Origin: Prolixibacter denitrificans
Lineage (GTDB): Bacteria > Bacteroidota > Bacteroidia > Bacteroidales > Prolixibacteraceae
Direction of reading: 5' to 3'
Assembly: GCF_003014495.1 (NCBI RefSeq)
Contig: NZ_PYGC01000009.1
Coordinates: forward strand, 62,001-126,000
Length of the DNA: 64,000 nt
In this document: positions 44,173 to 52,969 of the stretch, one piece after another
Layout: each line of letters begins with the position of its first letter
Numbering within the stretch: position 1 is the stretch's first letter
Notes under the pieces: model-generated
What the model saw: only the letters and a program-made list of their open reading frames with translations
Told to the model about the DNA's origin: nothing
Database searches by the model: none
Position numbers and translations under genes: made by a program

Positions 44173-46215
44173 TTACCATCTCAGGCGCAGAAGTGCCCGA
44201 ATATCAACACGAGACTCGCCTTCCGTTTCATCGTTTCCCGAGCCCCAGGTTTCCAAACCGGGACGCAAACTATATCCACCTTTCAAATAAACGGTTAACC
44301 ACCTACCTGGAGCCCACTTCAAATTCAGATACATCCGGTGCCCCTGGCCATAAAACGCTGGAATGGAAAAATGATACAAAACATCATTTTCGTAAGCATA
44401 AATCCGGGAATTGTACCCATCGGTATTGTACCACGCATAGCGAATCCAACACTCTGTCTTCGCTTTCTCCAAATGAAAGACGAGGTCCTGAAAAGCCAGC
44501 CAACCGGTTTCCGTCACATCAGCTTTTTTATATCCCGCATACTCAACCCGGTTCCGAAACGTGACAGTTTCCGACAAATCCCAATCGGTATGTAGCCTAA
44601 CACGAGTAGTTGTCTCATCGACATCCGTTAAAACGGTCCCACCATCCGAAATTTTGTCCGGCCGCGTTTCTGTCTTTCCGCGCAGATAACATTCAAACGT
44701 AGATAACGGCGACCACGTAAGCTGAGAAAACAATTCGGTGCCCGAACCCGGTGACGACGTATACGAACGTACCCATGGGAAATGATAGGCATCTGCATAA
44801 AAATCCATTCTTAATTTAGGAGCCAAAAGTATTTCGCTACCCAAATAGAACCCGGCCTCATTCCTCACTCCCGAACTTTCGCCAAATGCATTTCCATAGA
44901 AAGAATGAAATGAACGAGAGTAATTCCGGTATACCGCCGAAATTCCGATTTGCGGATGAGGACGCCAGACAATTCCCTGAATTCCAGCCAACGTCTCATT
45001 CTCACGGGCAGCCACCTCGCCGAACAGTTGAACAGATGGAAATGCCAGTTGGTAGTCAATTCCCGCTTGCTGGTTGGTGCTGCCCCGAAAATAATACTGC
45101 TTATACAAATCGTCTCCCGGCTGTATTTCACCGTCGAACATTTGCCGACTGTATGTGATGCCCATCCGAAAATGGTTGGTTTTTAACTGCGCGTATCCGC
45201 CAAACACTCTTTCATTCAACGACAATTTATCCGCCCGTTCTCCTTCGGTCCGGTGCAGTCCGGAAGTTTGGAGTGAAGTAAAAACAGCAGGCTCCTCCGA
45301 CACTTTGTTAGCGTCCCGGTTTTTATCCGAAAAGAACAAAAACATCTCAAATGGTCCACGCCCTAAGGTTAATGCACCCCCGCGAAAAAAGCGATTCTCA
45401 TCCGTCGATGTATAAGCACGAATGCCTTGCCCGGACTTCATTGTATTCAGCACATCGGCAGACTTGCCCGCTCCCATGCCCGACCAATAATTAAGGCCCT
45501 GCCCTGTTCGGATATAGAAATCCCCAATATTGACCTGCTTGATAAAGCCTCTTCCCTGAACTGCAGCGAAAGCCGAATAAAAGTCAAATCCGTTGGAATT
45601 ATCTCCGGAGAAGAATTCCTCGCCGGCATCTTTTTCTGCGGTAAAGCCCGCCGACCAGCTTTCCGCTTTTTCATAATGGTAGCGGGTATAAAACCGTTCC
45701 GGCGTACCCGGATATTTGGGAGGTTCCGAAATGGATGCACTTCCATATCCCCGGCTTTTGGGAAACAGTCGTTGCCCTTTTAAAAGTAGGTAACTTCTTC
45801 CTCGTCTTCTATATTTCCTGGCTTCAGCTGATGGCTGTGCGAAAGAGATGAACGGCCTGATTCGCGCCACAATGTCGGGAGTAAATCCGGGTAAGGTATT
45901 TAACTCGTACGACGACAAAATCTCGCCATGTTTTTCACGGTAGTTAATAATCGTGGCAATCTGTGAGAAATTCAGAAAATGCAGTTTCTCCAAATCCGTT
46001 GCTGTTGCCGAATTGATATTCAGCGGTTGCTCTGCCAGGTGAGTCAAATCTTCCAAAATCAAAGCCGATTCCGTTTCATCTTCAGCCGATTCCCGAATCG
46101 ATTCGATGATCTGCTCAATCTCCTGTTCCCGCGAACGCTCCTGCCCAACCGATTCGATTGGAACCAGCGGAATAAAAAGTATCAGCAAGACAATATGCCA
46201 TTTCTCCTTGATCAT
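44173..46215 (-). CDS. Helix-hairpin-helix protein with probable outer-membrane beta-barrel
   Basis: This 680-residue exported protein has a signal peptide (WHIVLLILFIPLVPIESVG). A ComEA-like helix-hairpin-helix region (residues about 50-115) follows: PLNINSATATDLEKLHFLNF, then LSSYELNTLPGFTPDIVARI. After that come about 550 residues of alternating aromatic strands that resemble an outer-membrane barrel (for example FYTRYHYEKAESWSAGF). The final residues, ALLRLRW, suit a barrel end. Its function is unknown. HhH domains bind DNA, so an uptake or surface-DNA role is possible. It is coupled to a second barrel-like gene 3 bp upstream. Confidence 0.78.
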   Translation of the reverse strand: MIKEKWHIVLLILFIPLVPIESVGQERSREQEIEQIIESIRESAEDETESALILEDLTHLAEQPLNINSATATDLEKLHFLNFSQIATIINYREKHGEILSSYELNTLPGFTPDIVARIRPFISFAQPSAEARKYRRRGRSYLLLKGQRLFPKSRGYGSASISEPPKYPGTPERFYTRYHYEKAESWSAGFTAEKDAGEEFFSGDNSNGFDFYSAFAAVQGRGFIKQVNIGDFYIRTGQGLNYWSGMGAGKSADVLNTMKSGQGIRAYTSTDENRFFRGGALTLGRGPFEMFLFFSDKNRDANKVSEEPAVFTSLQTSGLHRTEGERADKLSLNERVFGGYAQLKTNHFRMGITYSRQMFDGEIQPGDDLYKQYYFRGSTNQQAGIDYQLAFPSVQLFGEVAARENETLAGIQGIVWRPHPQIGISAVYRNYSRSFHSFYGNAFGESSGVRNEAGFYLGSEILLAPKLRMDFYADAYHFPWVRSYTSSPGSGTELFSQLTWSPLSTFECYLRGKTETRPDKISDGGTVLTDVDETTTRVRLHTDWDLSETVTFRNRVEYAGYKKADVTETGWLAFQDLVFHLEKAKTECWIRYAWYNTDGYNSRIYAYENDVLYHFSIPAFYGQGHRMYLNLKWAPGRWLTVYLKGGYSLRPGLETWGSGNDETEGESRVDIRALLRLRW

Positions 46216-46218
46216 CAG

Positions 46219-47052
46219 CTACAGATTAAACGTGAGTGACACAGACGGTGAATATCCTAACAGAGCATGGTGTGACACGGCCAGATCGGTTTGCAGAAAA
46301 TTCCACCGGTAACCGAACCCGGCAGCATAACGCACCGGTTTGCCGGAAAGTCCCCCCCGCAGCGAGAAATGCTCGTGAGGTTGATAATCGAAACCACCGT
46401 GTAGTTTGTAATTCCCTTCCATATCGCCGGAAGTTCCCAGGTAAGTTTTCAGCTTATCACCCAACGGAAATCCAGCTCCAACTTTGAGTGCAACAGGTAT
46501 GGAACGTTGGTTGAAGTTGGACTGTATGCCGGCACCAAACGGATTGAACAAATGAATGCCCAACGTTTGCTTTCCCGGAAATTCATAACGGGCCCCCATC
46601 TCGAAAAGGAAAGTTCCTCTGATAGTTCCGTTTTCCGGAAAATCCATCATGTAATAACTGAATTGCAACCCGCTCGATAACCGTGGCCCCAATTTTTTAG
46701 CAAATGCCAAACCAAACCGGCTTTCGTGGTAGCCGGTCATTCCTGTCTGCCAAACGCTCAATGCGAACGTACTTGTTTTGAGAGGCAAACAAACCGCACC
46801 CGACATTTCGGTAAAATCGTTCGTCAAATAAAGTTGCTGATAATGCACCGCTGCCGATACGCTTTCCAATTCCGCTAATCCGGCCTGGTTGTAAAATGCT
46901 GCAAAGGGAGTTTCTAAAGTGACAGAGGCGCCACCAACTGAAATGGAATAACTGTCTGAGTCCAAAAGATCGGTCTGAGCGAACAATGGTGTGGTCGAGA
47001 GAAGAAAGAAGCAAACAAAAAGGTTAAATGTCAGGTTTGTGGTTTGATGCAT
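46219..47052 (-). CDS. Outer-membrane beta-barrel protein of PorV/PorQ-like type
   Basis: This 277-residue protein starts at ATG 47052 with the signal FNLFVCFFLLSTTPLFAQ. The early motif SISVGGASVTLETPFAAFYN, then QAGLAELES, resembles the start of FadL/PorV/PorQ-type barrels. The rest is alternating strands, ending VSLTFNL. It lies 3 bp upstream of the HhH-barrel gene and the two surely form one operon. No specific function is assigned. It lacks the PorV block seen at 4.1-5.3 kb and is not a second porV. Confidence 0.7.
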   Translation of the reverse strand: MHQTTNLTFNLFVCFFLLSTTPLFAQTDLLDSDSYSISVGGASVTLETPFAAFYNQAGLAELESVSAAVHYQQLYLTNDFTEMSGAVCLPLKTSTFALSVWQTGMTGYHESRFGLAFAKKLGPRLSSGLQFSYYMMDFPENGTIRGTFLFEMGARYEFPGKQTLGIHLFNPFGAGIQSNFNQRSIPVALKVGAGFPLGDKLKTYLGTSGDMEGNYKLHGGFDYQPHEHFSLRGGLSGKPVRYAAGFGYRWNFLQTDLAVSHHALLGYSPSVSLTFNL

Positions 47053-47167
47053 TCCAATTTTTGTCAACAAAAACGGGTGAAAAAAAGGCCGGTGGTTGCA
47101 TAACAACCATCGGCCCCCTGAAAAACTATAAATAAGTTACGAAAAAAAGAGGAATGAAACCTAATAT

Positions 47168-47677
47168 TTAATTCGTTTTGTACTGGTACTTCACGGTAGC
47201 CAGTTCCTCATTTGCTTTCACAATTTTTTTCTTCAAATCGTTTTTAAACGCTTTGAAACTTTCCGCCAGTTCAGCATCGCCGGTAGCCATGATCTGAACA
47301 GCCAGAATCGCAGCATTGCGGGCTCCGTTCACTGCTACTGTTGCCACGGGAATACCGGGAGGCATTTGCACGATAGACAGAATGGAATCCCAACCGTCGA
47401 GGCTGGCTTTAATCGGTACCCCGATAACGGGTAACGTAGTCATCGCAGCGATAACACCCGGCAAATGGGCAGCCATTCCGGCAGCAGCAATAATTACTTT
47501 AATTCCCCGATCGGCGGCATTGGTAGCAAATTTTTCCACTTCTTCCGGCGTACGGTGAGCCGAAAGCGCGTTCATTTCAAAAGGAATTCCGAATTCATCC
47601 AGAATCTTGGCAGCCCCTTCCATTACTGGCAAATCGGAGGTACTACCCATAATGATACTAACCTTTGGTTCCATCAT
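47168..47677 (-). CDS. purE: N5-carboxyaminoimidazole ribonucleotide mutase
   Basis: PurE class I moves the carboxyl group of N5-CAIR to form CAIR in purine synthesis. The 169-residue protein starts at ATG 47677 or 47674 (MEPKVSIIMGSTSDLPVM). The SDLP motif, LSAHRTPEE, AAAGMAAHLPGV and GIPVATVAVNGARNAAILA are all conserved. A longer open frame upstream adds a hydrophobic stretch absent from the family and is rejected. The gene is divergent from hpt, with about 350 bp between. Confidence 0.95.
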   Translation of the reverse strand: MMEPKVSIIMGSTSDLPVMEGAAKILDEFGIPFEMNALSAHRTPEEVEKFATNAADRGIKVIIAAAGMAAHLPGVIAAMTTLPVIGVPIKASLDGWDSILSIVQMPPGIPVATVAVNGARNAAILAVQIMATGDAELAESFKAFKNDLKKKIVKANEELATVKYQYKTN

Positions 47678-47807
47678 TTTACTATTTATTGGTTGATTAA
47701 TACAATTCAGAAATTGACCGGATAAAAATAACACCAAAAAATAGAAATGCATTAAAAATCTCTCACTTACTCGCAGCAAATATCCGTTACGAACGAAAAG
47801 AATTGAT

Positions 47808-47815
47808 TATCTTTG
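47808..47815 (+). promoter_or_regulatory. -7 box upstream of hpt
   Basis: TATCTTTG fits TAnnTTTG on the plus strand. If used, it gives a leader of about 200 nt before the hpt ATG, with a terminator-like hairpin inside it. Confidence 0.5.
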
Positions 47816-47865
47816 TCCGGAAATTTCAAGCTTGTATTAAGGAGTTCTGAGGTTTGTTTATCCGG

Positions 47866-47903
47866 CCCTGGCGATTTGCCCGGGTTCTGTTTTTTCCGGC
47901 CGG
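47866..47903 (+). promoter_or_regulatory. Terminator-like hairpin in the hpt leader
   Basis: CCCTGGC (47866-47872) and GCCCGGG (47878-47884) form a seven-pair stem with one mismatch and loop GATTT. T-rich sequence (TTCTGTTTTTT) follows directly, then the palindrome CCGGCCGG (47896-47903) and more T. It sits about 45 nt into the inferred leader and could act as an attenuator for hpt or end a short RNA. Confidence 0.45.
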
Positions 47904-48025
47904 TTTTTGGAAGAATGACTTGTCTTATTTTTTTCAAATTCAACTCATCAACCGCCTAATCAAAAAGCAAATCGGATGGAACAATGGGGAAATCCTGATA
48001 CCTTAAAAGGTTAACTGTAAGAAGA

Positions 48026-48568
48026 ATGAAACGGATTAAGCTCTGGGACAAAGAATTTGAAATTTCCATACCTGAGGGGAAAATTCAAGAGGCCATCCAA
48101 AAAATGGCCGACCAAATGAAAAGCGAACTGGAAGGGAAAGAAGTAGTTTTCCTCTGTATTCTGAACGGCTCCTTTATTTTCTCAGCTGACCTGATGAAAA
48201 AACTGGAATTGTTGGACGCTCAAATCACGTTCCTCAAGCTGGCCTCTTATTCAGGCACTCAATCAACGGGCAATTTGAAAGAATTGATTGGGCTGAATGA
48301 AGATTTGCAAGGCCGCAACGTAGTGATACTTGAGGACATTGTTGATAGTGGTTTTACCATTACCGATGTAGTGCGCCAGGTAAAAGAGAAAGGAGCTGCT
48401 GATGTAAAAGTGGCTACATTGCTCTTTAAACCGGACGCGCTGAAAACCGAAGCAAAACTGGATTACGTCGGGCTGGAAATCCCCAACGACTTCATCGTAG
48501 GTTATGGTCTTGATTACGACGGGCGCGGCCGTAACCTAAAAGACATTTACACATTAGTACCTGACTAA
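48026..48568 (+). CDS. hpt: Hypoxanthine phosphoribosyltransferase
   Basis: This purine salvage enzyme converts hypoxanthine or guanine plus PRPP to IMP or GMP. The 180-residue protein has the PRPP-binding loop VVILEDIVDSGFTI. The catalytic flexible loop region is KLASYSGTQSTGNLKEL, and the base-binding end is IPNDFIVGYGLDYDGRGRNL. adk follows after 68 bp and obgE after that, all in one direction, a common order in Bacteroidota. The unusual leader upstream suggests regulation. Confidence 0.95.
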   Translation: MKRIKLWDKEFEISIPEGKIQEAIQKMADQMKSELEGKEVVFLCILNGSFIFSADLMKKLELLDAQITFLKLASYSGTQSTGNLKELIGLNEDLQGRNVVILEDIVDSGFTITDVVRQVKEKGAADVKVATLLFKPDALKTEAKLDYVGLEIPNDFIVGYGLDYDGRGRNLKDIYTLVPD

Positions 48569-48636
48569 AAAATAGTAACTTGTAAGCCGATGGACCTGAC
48601 TTCCGGAAACCAAAACATCAATTAGATAAAAAGGAT

Positions 48637-49209
48637 ATGCTTAACTTAGTTCTTTTTGGACCCCCCGGAGCGGGAAAAGGTACGCAGGCTGAATTTCTGG
48701 AAAAAAACTTCAACCTGATTCACATTTCCACGGGAGATCTGTTGCGCTCTGAAATTGCTGCCAAAACCGAACTCGGCATCGAAGCAAAGAAAAACATCGA
48801 CAAGGGAGAATTGGTGCCCGATTCTGTGGTTGTCGACATGATTAAAGCAAAGCTTAATGCCCATCCTGCGGCACACGGATTTATATTTGACGGCTTCCCC
48901 CGGACTGTCGCACAGGCAAAGGCACTCGACCGGCTTTTGGAAGAGCATGGCACCGACTTGTCTGCGATGCTCTGCCTCCAGGTAGAAAACCAGGAACTGA
49001 TTGACCGGCTGCTGAACAGAGGCTTGACCTCCGGTCGCTCTGACGATCAGGATCGGTCGATCATCGAAAACCGGATTTCTGTGTATGAACACAAAACAGC
49101 ACCGCTGATTGAATACTACAAAGCACAGGACAAATATGTTCCGGTAGAAGGCATGGGAACGATTGAGCAAATTGCCGACCGGCTGGCAAAGTCAGTTGAA
49201 GCGCTTTAA
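48637..49209 (+). CDS. adk: Adenylate kinase
   Basis: Adenylate kinase interconverts ATP, ADP and AMP. The 190-residue protein has the P-loop FGPPGAGKGTQAEFL, HISTGDLLRSEI, and the NMP-site FIFDGFPRTVAQA. The short lid (NRGLTSGRSDDQD) replaces the long zinc-type lid. Its length is typical of short-lid adenylate kinases. A strong terminator separates it from obgE. Confidence 0.96.
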   Translation: MLNLVLFGPPGAGKGTQAEFLEKNFNLIHISTGDLLRSEIAAKTELGIEAKKNIDKGELVPDSVVVDMIKAKLNAHPAAHGFIFDGFPRTVAQAKALDRLLEEHGTDLSAMLCLQVENQELIDRLLNRGLTSGRSDDQDRSIIENRISVYEHKTAPLIEYYKAQDKYVPVEGMGTIEQIADRLAKSVEAL

Positions 49210-49225
49210 CGAAAAAACACCAATA

Positions 49226-49263
49226 AGGAAGGCCGCTTTCGAAAAGGAAGGCGGCCTTTTTTT
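49226..49263 (+). terminator. Intrinsic terminator after adk
   Basis: AAGGCCGC (49229-49236) pairs with GCGGCCTT (49251-49258) and a T run follows. Confidence 0.85.
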
Positions 49264-49336
49264 GCTTTCCGGAAAACATTTTTCCTTTCTCGTGATACAA
49301 AGCGTAAATGCTTTTCGCATTGTCAAATTAAGGGTG

Positions 49337-49344
49337 TAATTTTG
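49337..49344 (+). promoter_or_regulatory. -7 promoter box for obgE
   Basis: TAATTTTG fits TAnnTTTG and lies 21 bp before the obgE ATG. No exact -33 box is seen. Confidence 0.5.
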
Positions 49345-49365
49345 TGCCCTCAACAGAGATAGAAT

Positions 49366-50358
49366 ATGGCAGGATCGAACTTCGTAGATTACGTTAAAAT
49401 ATTTTGCCGCTCAGGGAAAGGCGGTGCTGGTTCCAGTCACATGCGGCGGGAGAAATTTGTGCCCAAAGGCGGGCCCGATGGTGGCGATGGTGGCCGTGGC
49501 GGTCACGTGATTGTGCGTGGCAACGCCCAGATGTGGACCTTGCTGCACCTGAAGTTCCAGAAACATATTTTTGCCGGCCACGGCGAATCGGGCGGCAGAC
49601 AAACCAGTACGGGCAAAGACGGTGAAGATGTCATCATCGAAGTGCCGCTGGGAACGGTTGCGAAGGATGCCGAAACCGGCGAAACCCTGTTTGAAATTAC
49701 CAAAGACGGCGAAACGGGCTTTCTGGCTAAAGGTGGTCGCGGCGGATTGGGAAACGTGCATTTCAAATCGTCGACCAACCAAACGCCGAGGTATTCTCAA
49801 CCCGGAGAAGATTACGAAGAACACTGGCGCATCCTGGAGCTAAAAGTGCTGGCCGACGTTGGTCTGGTTGGATTCCCCAGTGCAGGTAAATCAACGCTGC
49901 TTTCAGTGGTTTCGGCTGCCAAGCCAGAAATCGCCGAGTACCCGTTTACCACGCTGGTTCCCAACCTGGGGATTGTCGGCTACCGCGATAACCAATCGTT
50001 TGTGATGGCTGATATTCCTGGAATCATCGAAGGAGCCCACGAAGGGAAAGGCCTCGGTTTACGCTTCCTGCGCCATATCGAACGGAATTCCATGCTGCTG
50101 TTCATGGTTCCTGCCGACAGTGATGATCACCGGAAGGAATATGGCATTTTGCTGAACGAACTGGAAAAATACAATCCCGAATTACTGGATAAGGAACGTT
50201 TCCTGGTCATTTCCAAGAGCGATATGCTCGACGAGCAGTTGATGGAAGAGATTGGCCATGAGCTGGAGGGAATCCCACACCTCTTCATCTCTTCGGTAAC
50301 CGGAATGGGCATTATGGAGCTGAAAGACCAGATCTGGAAAACGCTAAACGGTTATTAA
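49366..50358 (+). CDS. obgE: GTPase Obg/CgtA
   Basis: This essential ribosome-associated GTPase takes part in 50S subunit assembly. The 330-residue protein has the glycine-rich Obg fold ([20 protein letters not shown], then [16 protein letters not shown]). The G domain has G1 [12 protein letters not shown]2 in [13 protein letters not shown]3 [17 protein letters not shown] and G4 ISKSDM. It lacks the C-terminal OCT extension found in Firmicutes. It has its own promoter and is followed by the PAP2 gene after about 100 bp. Confidence 0.96.
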   Translation: MAGSNFVDYVKIFCRSGKGGAGSSHMRREKFVPKGGPDGGDGGRGGHVIVRGNAQMWTLLHLKFQKHIFAGHGESGGRQTSTGKDGEDVIIEVPLGTVAKDAETGETLFEITKDGETGFLAKGGRGGLGNVHFKSSTNQTPRYSQPGEDYEEHWRILELKVLADVGLVGFPSAGKSTLLSVVSAAKPEIAEYPFTTLVPNLGIVGYRDNQSFVMADIPGIIEGAHEGKGLGLRFLRHIERNSMLLFMVPADSDDHRKEYGILLNELEKYNPELLDKERFLVISKSDMLDEQLMEEIGHELEGIPHLFISSVTGMGIMELKDQIWKTLNGY

Positions 50359-50457
50359 GTCGGAATACAAGCATTGCATAAACCGCGATTCTTCGTATTT
50401 TGGAGCAGTTCTAAATAAAAAATCCCCCTTTATAACGAATGTTACAAAGAAATTCAC

Positions 50458-51147
50458 ATGGGTATTATTGAAACGCTTAATCAATGGGACACGGAGTTAT
50501 TCCTCTACCTCAACAGCTTTCACAACAGCTTTTGGGATTACACCATGACCCTTTTTACCCGGACGGAAATGTGGCTGCTTTTTTACCTGGTCATATTTAT
50601 CACCATCATCCGGAAATACAAAAGAAAGTCACTGCTGGTTTTTTTGGTCATCACGCTGTTGATTATTCTGGCCGACCAGGGGTCCGGGATTTTGAAGCAC
50701 GGCATCGAGCGACTAAGGCCGTCACACGATCCCTACGTGGCACCATTGGCCCACAACTTCTTTAAAAAGGGAGGTTTGTACGGATTTGTATCGGCGCATG
50801 CCGCCAATTCCTTTGGCTTCGCTATCTTCTCTGTCCTGTTGTTCCGCAACCGGCTCTTCTCCTTTTTTATGATTACATGGTCACTCCTCATTGCTTCCAC
50901 CCGCATTTACCTGGGCGTTCATTATCCCGGCGATATTTTGGGCGGGATGATTCTGGGTAGCCTCATTGGCTGGGGAATGTACCGACTGCTGTTATTTTTG
51001 GAAGTATTTATGCGGCCGCGTAAACCGGAATTCATTATTCCCCTCGAGAACAAACGGGTGTACAACATCATACTGGCTGCCTTTGTGGTGATTGGATTCT
51101 CGATGCTGGTTGTTAACTTTTTCCTCAAACACCACATGTTCGCCTAA
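50458..51147 (+). CDS. PAP2-superfamily membrane phosphatase
   Basis: This 229-residue inner-membrane phosphatase has about six helices and the three PAP2 motifs: KHGIERLRP (near residue 80), VSAHAANSFGFA, and STRIYLGVHYPGDILGG. The usual PSGH is SAHA. Likely substrates are undecaprenyl diphosphate or lipid phosphates; substrate is not fixed by sequence. Its stop TAA overlaps the ATG of the MutS-like gene by one base, so the two are translated in tandem. Confidence 0.9.
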   Translation: MGIIETLNQWDTELFLYLNSFHNSFWDYTMTLFTRTEMWLLFYLVIFITIIRKYKRKSLLVFLVITLLIILADQGSGILKHGIERLRPSHDPYVAPLAHNFFKKGGLYGFVSAHAANSFGFAIFSVLLFRNRLFSFFMITWSLLIASTRIYLGVHYPGDILGGMILGSLIGWGMYRLLLFLEVFMRPRKPEFIIPLENKRVYNIILAAFVVIGFSMLVVNFFLKHHMFA

Positions 51148-52958
51148 TGAGTCAACCCGCCGAAAAGATTTACCAGGAGAGACAACAAAAGTTTGAACAG
51201 GAACTGACCGTAACCAACAAATGGTTGCGGTTGTTGTCGTTTCTTCGTCTGATTGTTTTTATGGGCGGTTTGATTCTGCTCTACCAGCTCCGGATGGCGT
51301 CGCCATTGCTCATCGTAGGGCTGGCCATCGTGTTGATCGCTACCTTTCTTTTCCTGATGAAACGATACTCCGAACTTTCGGAGGTCAGGCAAATGCAGGA
51401 GAATTACATCGAAGTCAACCACAACGAATTGAAAGCGCTTGGTTTCGATTTTTCGCCGTTTGGGCCGGGAAACGAGTACAAACAATCAGAGCATCCCTAT
51501 TCCTTCGATCTGGACCTCTTCGGTGAATTTTCCCTCTTCCGGATGTTGAACCGGACGACCACTTCGGTGGGAAGCCGGCGGCTGGCCAGCTGGCTGCAGA
51601 ACATGATGCTTTCGCCGGAAAAAATCAAAGCCCGGCAGGACGCGGTCAGGGAGCTGACAGAGAAACTTTCGTGGCGACAAACCTTTTCGGCCAGTGCCAT
51701 GCTCTATCACGAAGATGATGCGCACATCGAGACCATTAAAAACTGGAAGGATATTGAGGTAAAGTTCCCGGGCGAAACGTTTTTCCGGATAGCCGGCATC
51801 GTTGTTCCCTTGCTCACCCTGGTTGCCATTGGGCTGCTCATTGCCGGTGAGATTACCTTCGGCCAGTACATGCTTACTTTTTACCTGCAATGGATCCTGT
51901 TTGGAATTCGCAGTAAAGTGCTAGCGTTTTTCTTCGACAACTTTGGAAAGAACTCAGCGCTCTTAAATAAGTACCGGAAACTCTTCGATTTAATCGAGAA
52001 CGAAACATTCGCTGCCGCAGAAACCCAAGCCATCCGCCAGTTGCTTATTTCGCCGCGAAAGGCAAGCACTGAAATAAAAAGCCTGAATAAGACTATCAAG
52101 CTTTTCGAAGCACGGCTCAACATGATCACCGTATTTGTGTTTAACTCCATTTTCATGTGGGACATCAACTGCAGCCTGGCGTTGTTGAAATGGCACCGGC
52201 GAAATGCCACGTTGCTGCCACAGTGGCTCCAGGCAGCTGAGCAGTTCGATGCACTGAACAGCCTGGCGAACTTTGCGTACAACCGACCGTCAACGAATTT
52301 CCCTGTCCCGGAGAATGACGGCCATGCATTAAATGCAACATTGGTCGGTCACCCGTTGATTCCGGAAACCGAGCGAATCGACAATGATTTTCAGATTGAC
52401 GGAAACGGTGAGTTCGTCATCATTACCGGGGCCAACATGGCCGGGAAGAGCACCTTCCTGCGCACCGTGGGCGTGAACCTGGTGCTAGCGATGGCCGGAG
52501 CGCCGGTTTGCGCGAAAGAGTTCCGCTTTACGCCCATGCCGCTCTACAGCCACATGCGCACCGACGATGACCTGGGACGGCACGAATCGTACTTCTTTGC
52601 CGAGCTGAAAAAACTGAAAGTTATCCTGGAAGCCCTGAAAGAGAAAGGGAAAATCTTCATCATTCTGGATGAAATCCTGCGGGGCACCAACTCGGAAGAT
52701 AAACTCAGCGGCTCCATCCAATACCTGGAACAACTGATCCTGGAAGGCGGCATGGGGATTATTGCCACCCACGACTTGAAGCTGACCGAGCTGCACGAAA
52801 AGCACCCAAAAACGTTGCGCAACCAATGCTTCGAGGTGAACCTTTCTTCCGAAGGACTCACCTTCGACTACAAGCTATACGAGGGTGTGACCCGTACGAT
52901 GAACGCCACTTTCCTGATGCGGCAGATGGGGATTATTCCCGGCAACGGCCAGTCATAA
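51147..52958 (+). CDS. Membrane-embedded MutS-like ATPase
   Basis: This 603-residue protein has a C-terminal MutS ATPase domain: Walker A ITGANMAGKSTFLRT (near residue 430), signature region DDDLGRHESYFFAELKKL, and Walker B IFIILDEILRGTNSEDK. The N-terminus has two transmembrane helices (about 27-47 and 49-70), and another hydrophobic pair lies near 215-255. The mismatch-recognition domain I of MutS is absent. It cannot be a classical mismatch-repair MutS; the function is unknown. The last 13 codons of this gene recur as an exact 38-bp copy at 58877-58914. It is coupled to PAP2. Confidence 0.85.
   Translation: MSQPAEKIYQERQQKFEQELTVTNKWLRLLSFLRLIVFMGGLILLYQLRMASPLLIVGLAIVLIATFLFLMKRYSELSEVRQMQENYIEVNHNELKALGFDFSPFGPGNEYKQSEHPYSFDLDLFGEFSLFRMLNRTTTSVGSRRLASWLQNMMLSPEKIKARQDAVRELTEKLSWRQTFSASAMLYHEDDAHIETIKNWKDIEVKFPGETFFRIAGIVVPLLTLVAIGLLIAGEITFGQYMLTFYLQWILFGIRSKVLAFFFDNFGKNSALLNKYRKLFDLIENETFAAAETQAIRQLLISPRKASTEIKSLNKTIKLFEARLNMITVFVFNSIFMWDINCSLALLKWHRRNATLLPQWLQAAEQFDALNSLANFAYNRPSTNFPVPENDGHALNATLVGHPLIPETERIDNDFQIDGNGEFVIITGANMAGKSTFLRTVGVNLVLAMAGAPVCAKEFRFTPMPLYSHMRTDDDLGRHESYFFAELKKLKVILEALKEKGKIFIILDEILRGTNSEDKLSGSIQYLEQLILEGGMGIIATHDLKLTELHEKHPKTLRNQCFEVNLSSEGLTFDYKLYEGVTRTMNATFLMRQMGIIPGNGQS
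52905..52942 (+). repeat. 38-bp direct repeat, copy 1 (inside the MutS-like 3' end)
   Basis: These 38 bases, coding for the end of the MutS-like protein (ATFLMRQMGIIPG), recur exactly at 58877-58914 in the same orientation. The two copies flank 5.9 kb that carries the XRE, membrane, HEPN-like and BNR genes. Confidence 0.9.
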
Positions 52959-52969
52959 AAGCGAGACGA

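Noticed and set aside
46219-47052. Possible second porV
   Set aside because: The PorV start block found at 4.1-5.3 kb is absent and the protein is about 120 residues shorter; it is only a PorV/PorQ-like barrel.
47816-48025. hpt leader considered as a known purine riboswitch
   Set aside because: I could not find the conserved three-way junction core of purine riboswitches; only terminator-like hairpins are evident.
51147-52958. Classical mismatch-repair mutS
   Set aside because: It lacks the mismatch-recognition domain and has membrane helices; only the ATPase part is shared with MutS.
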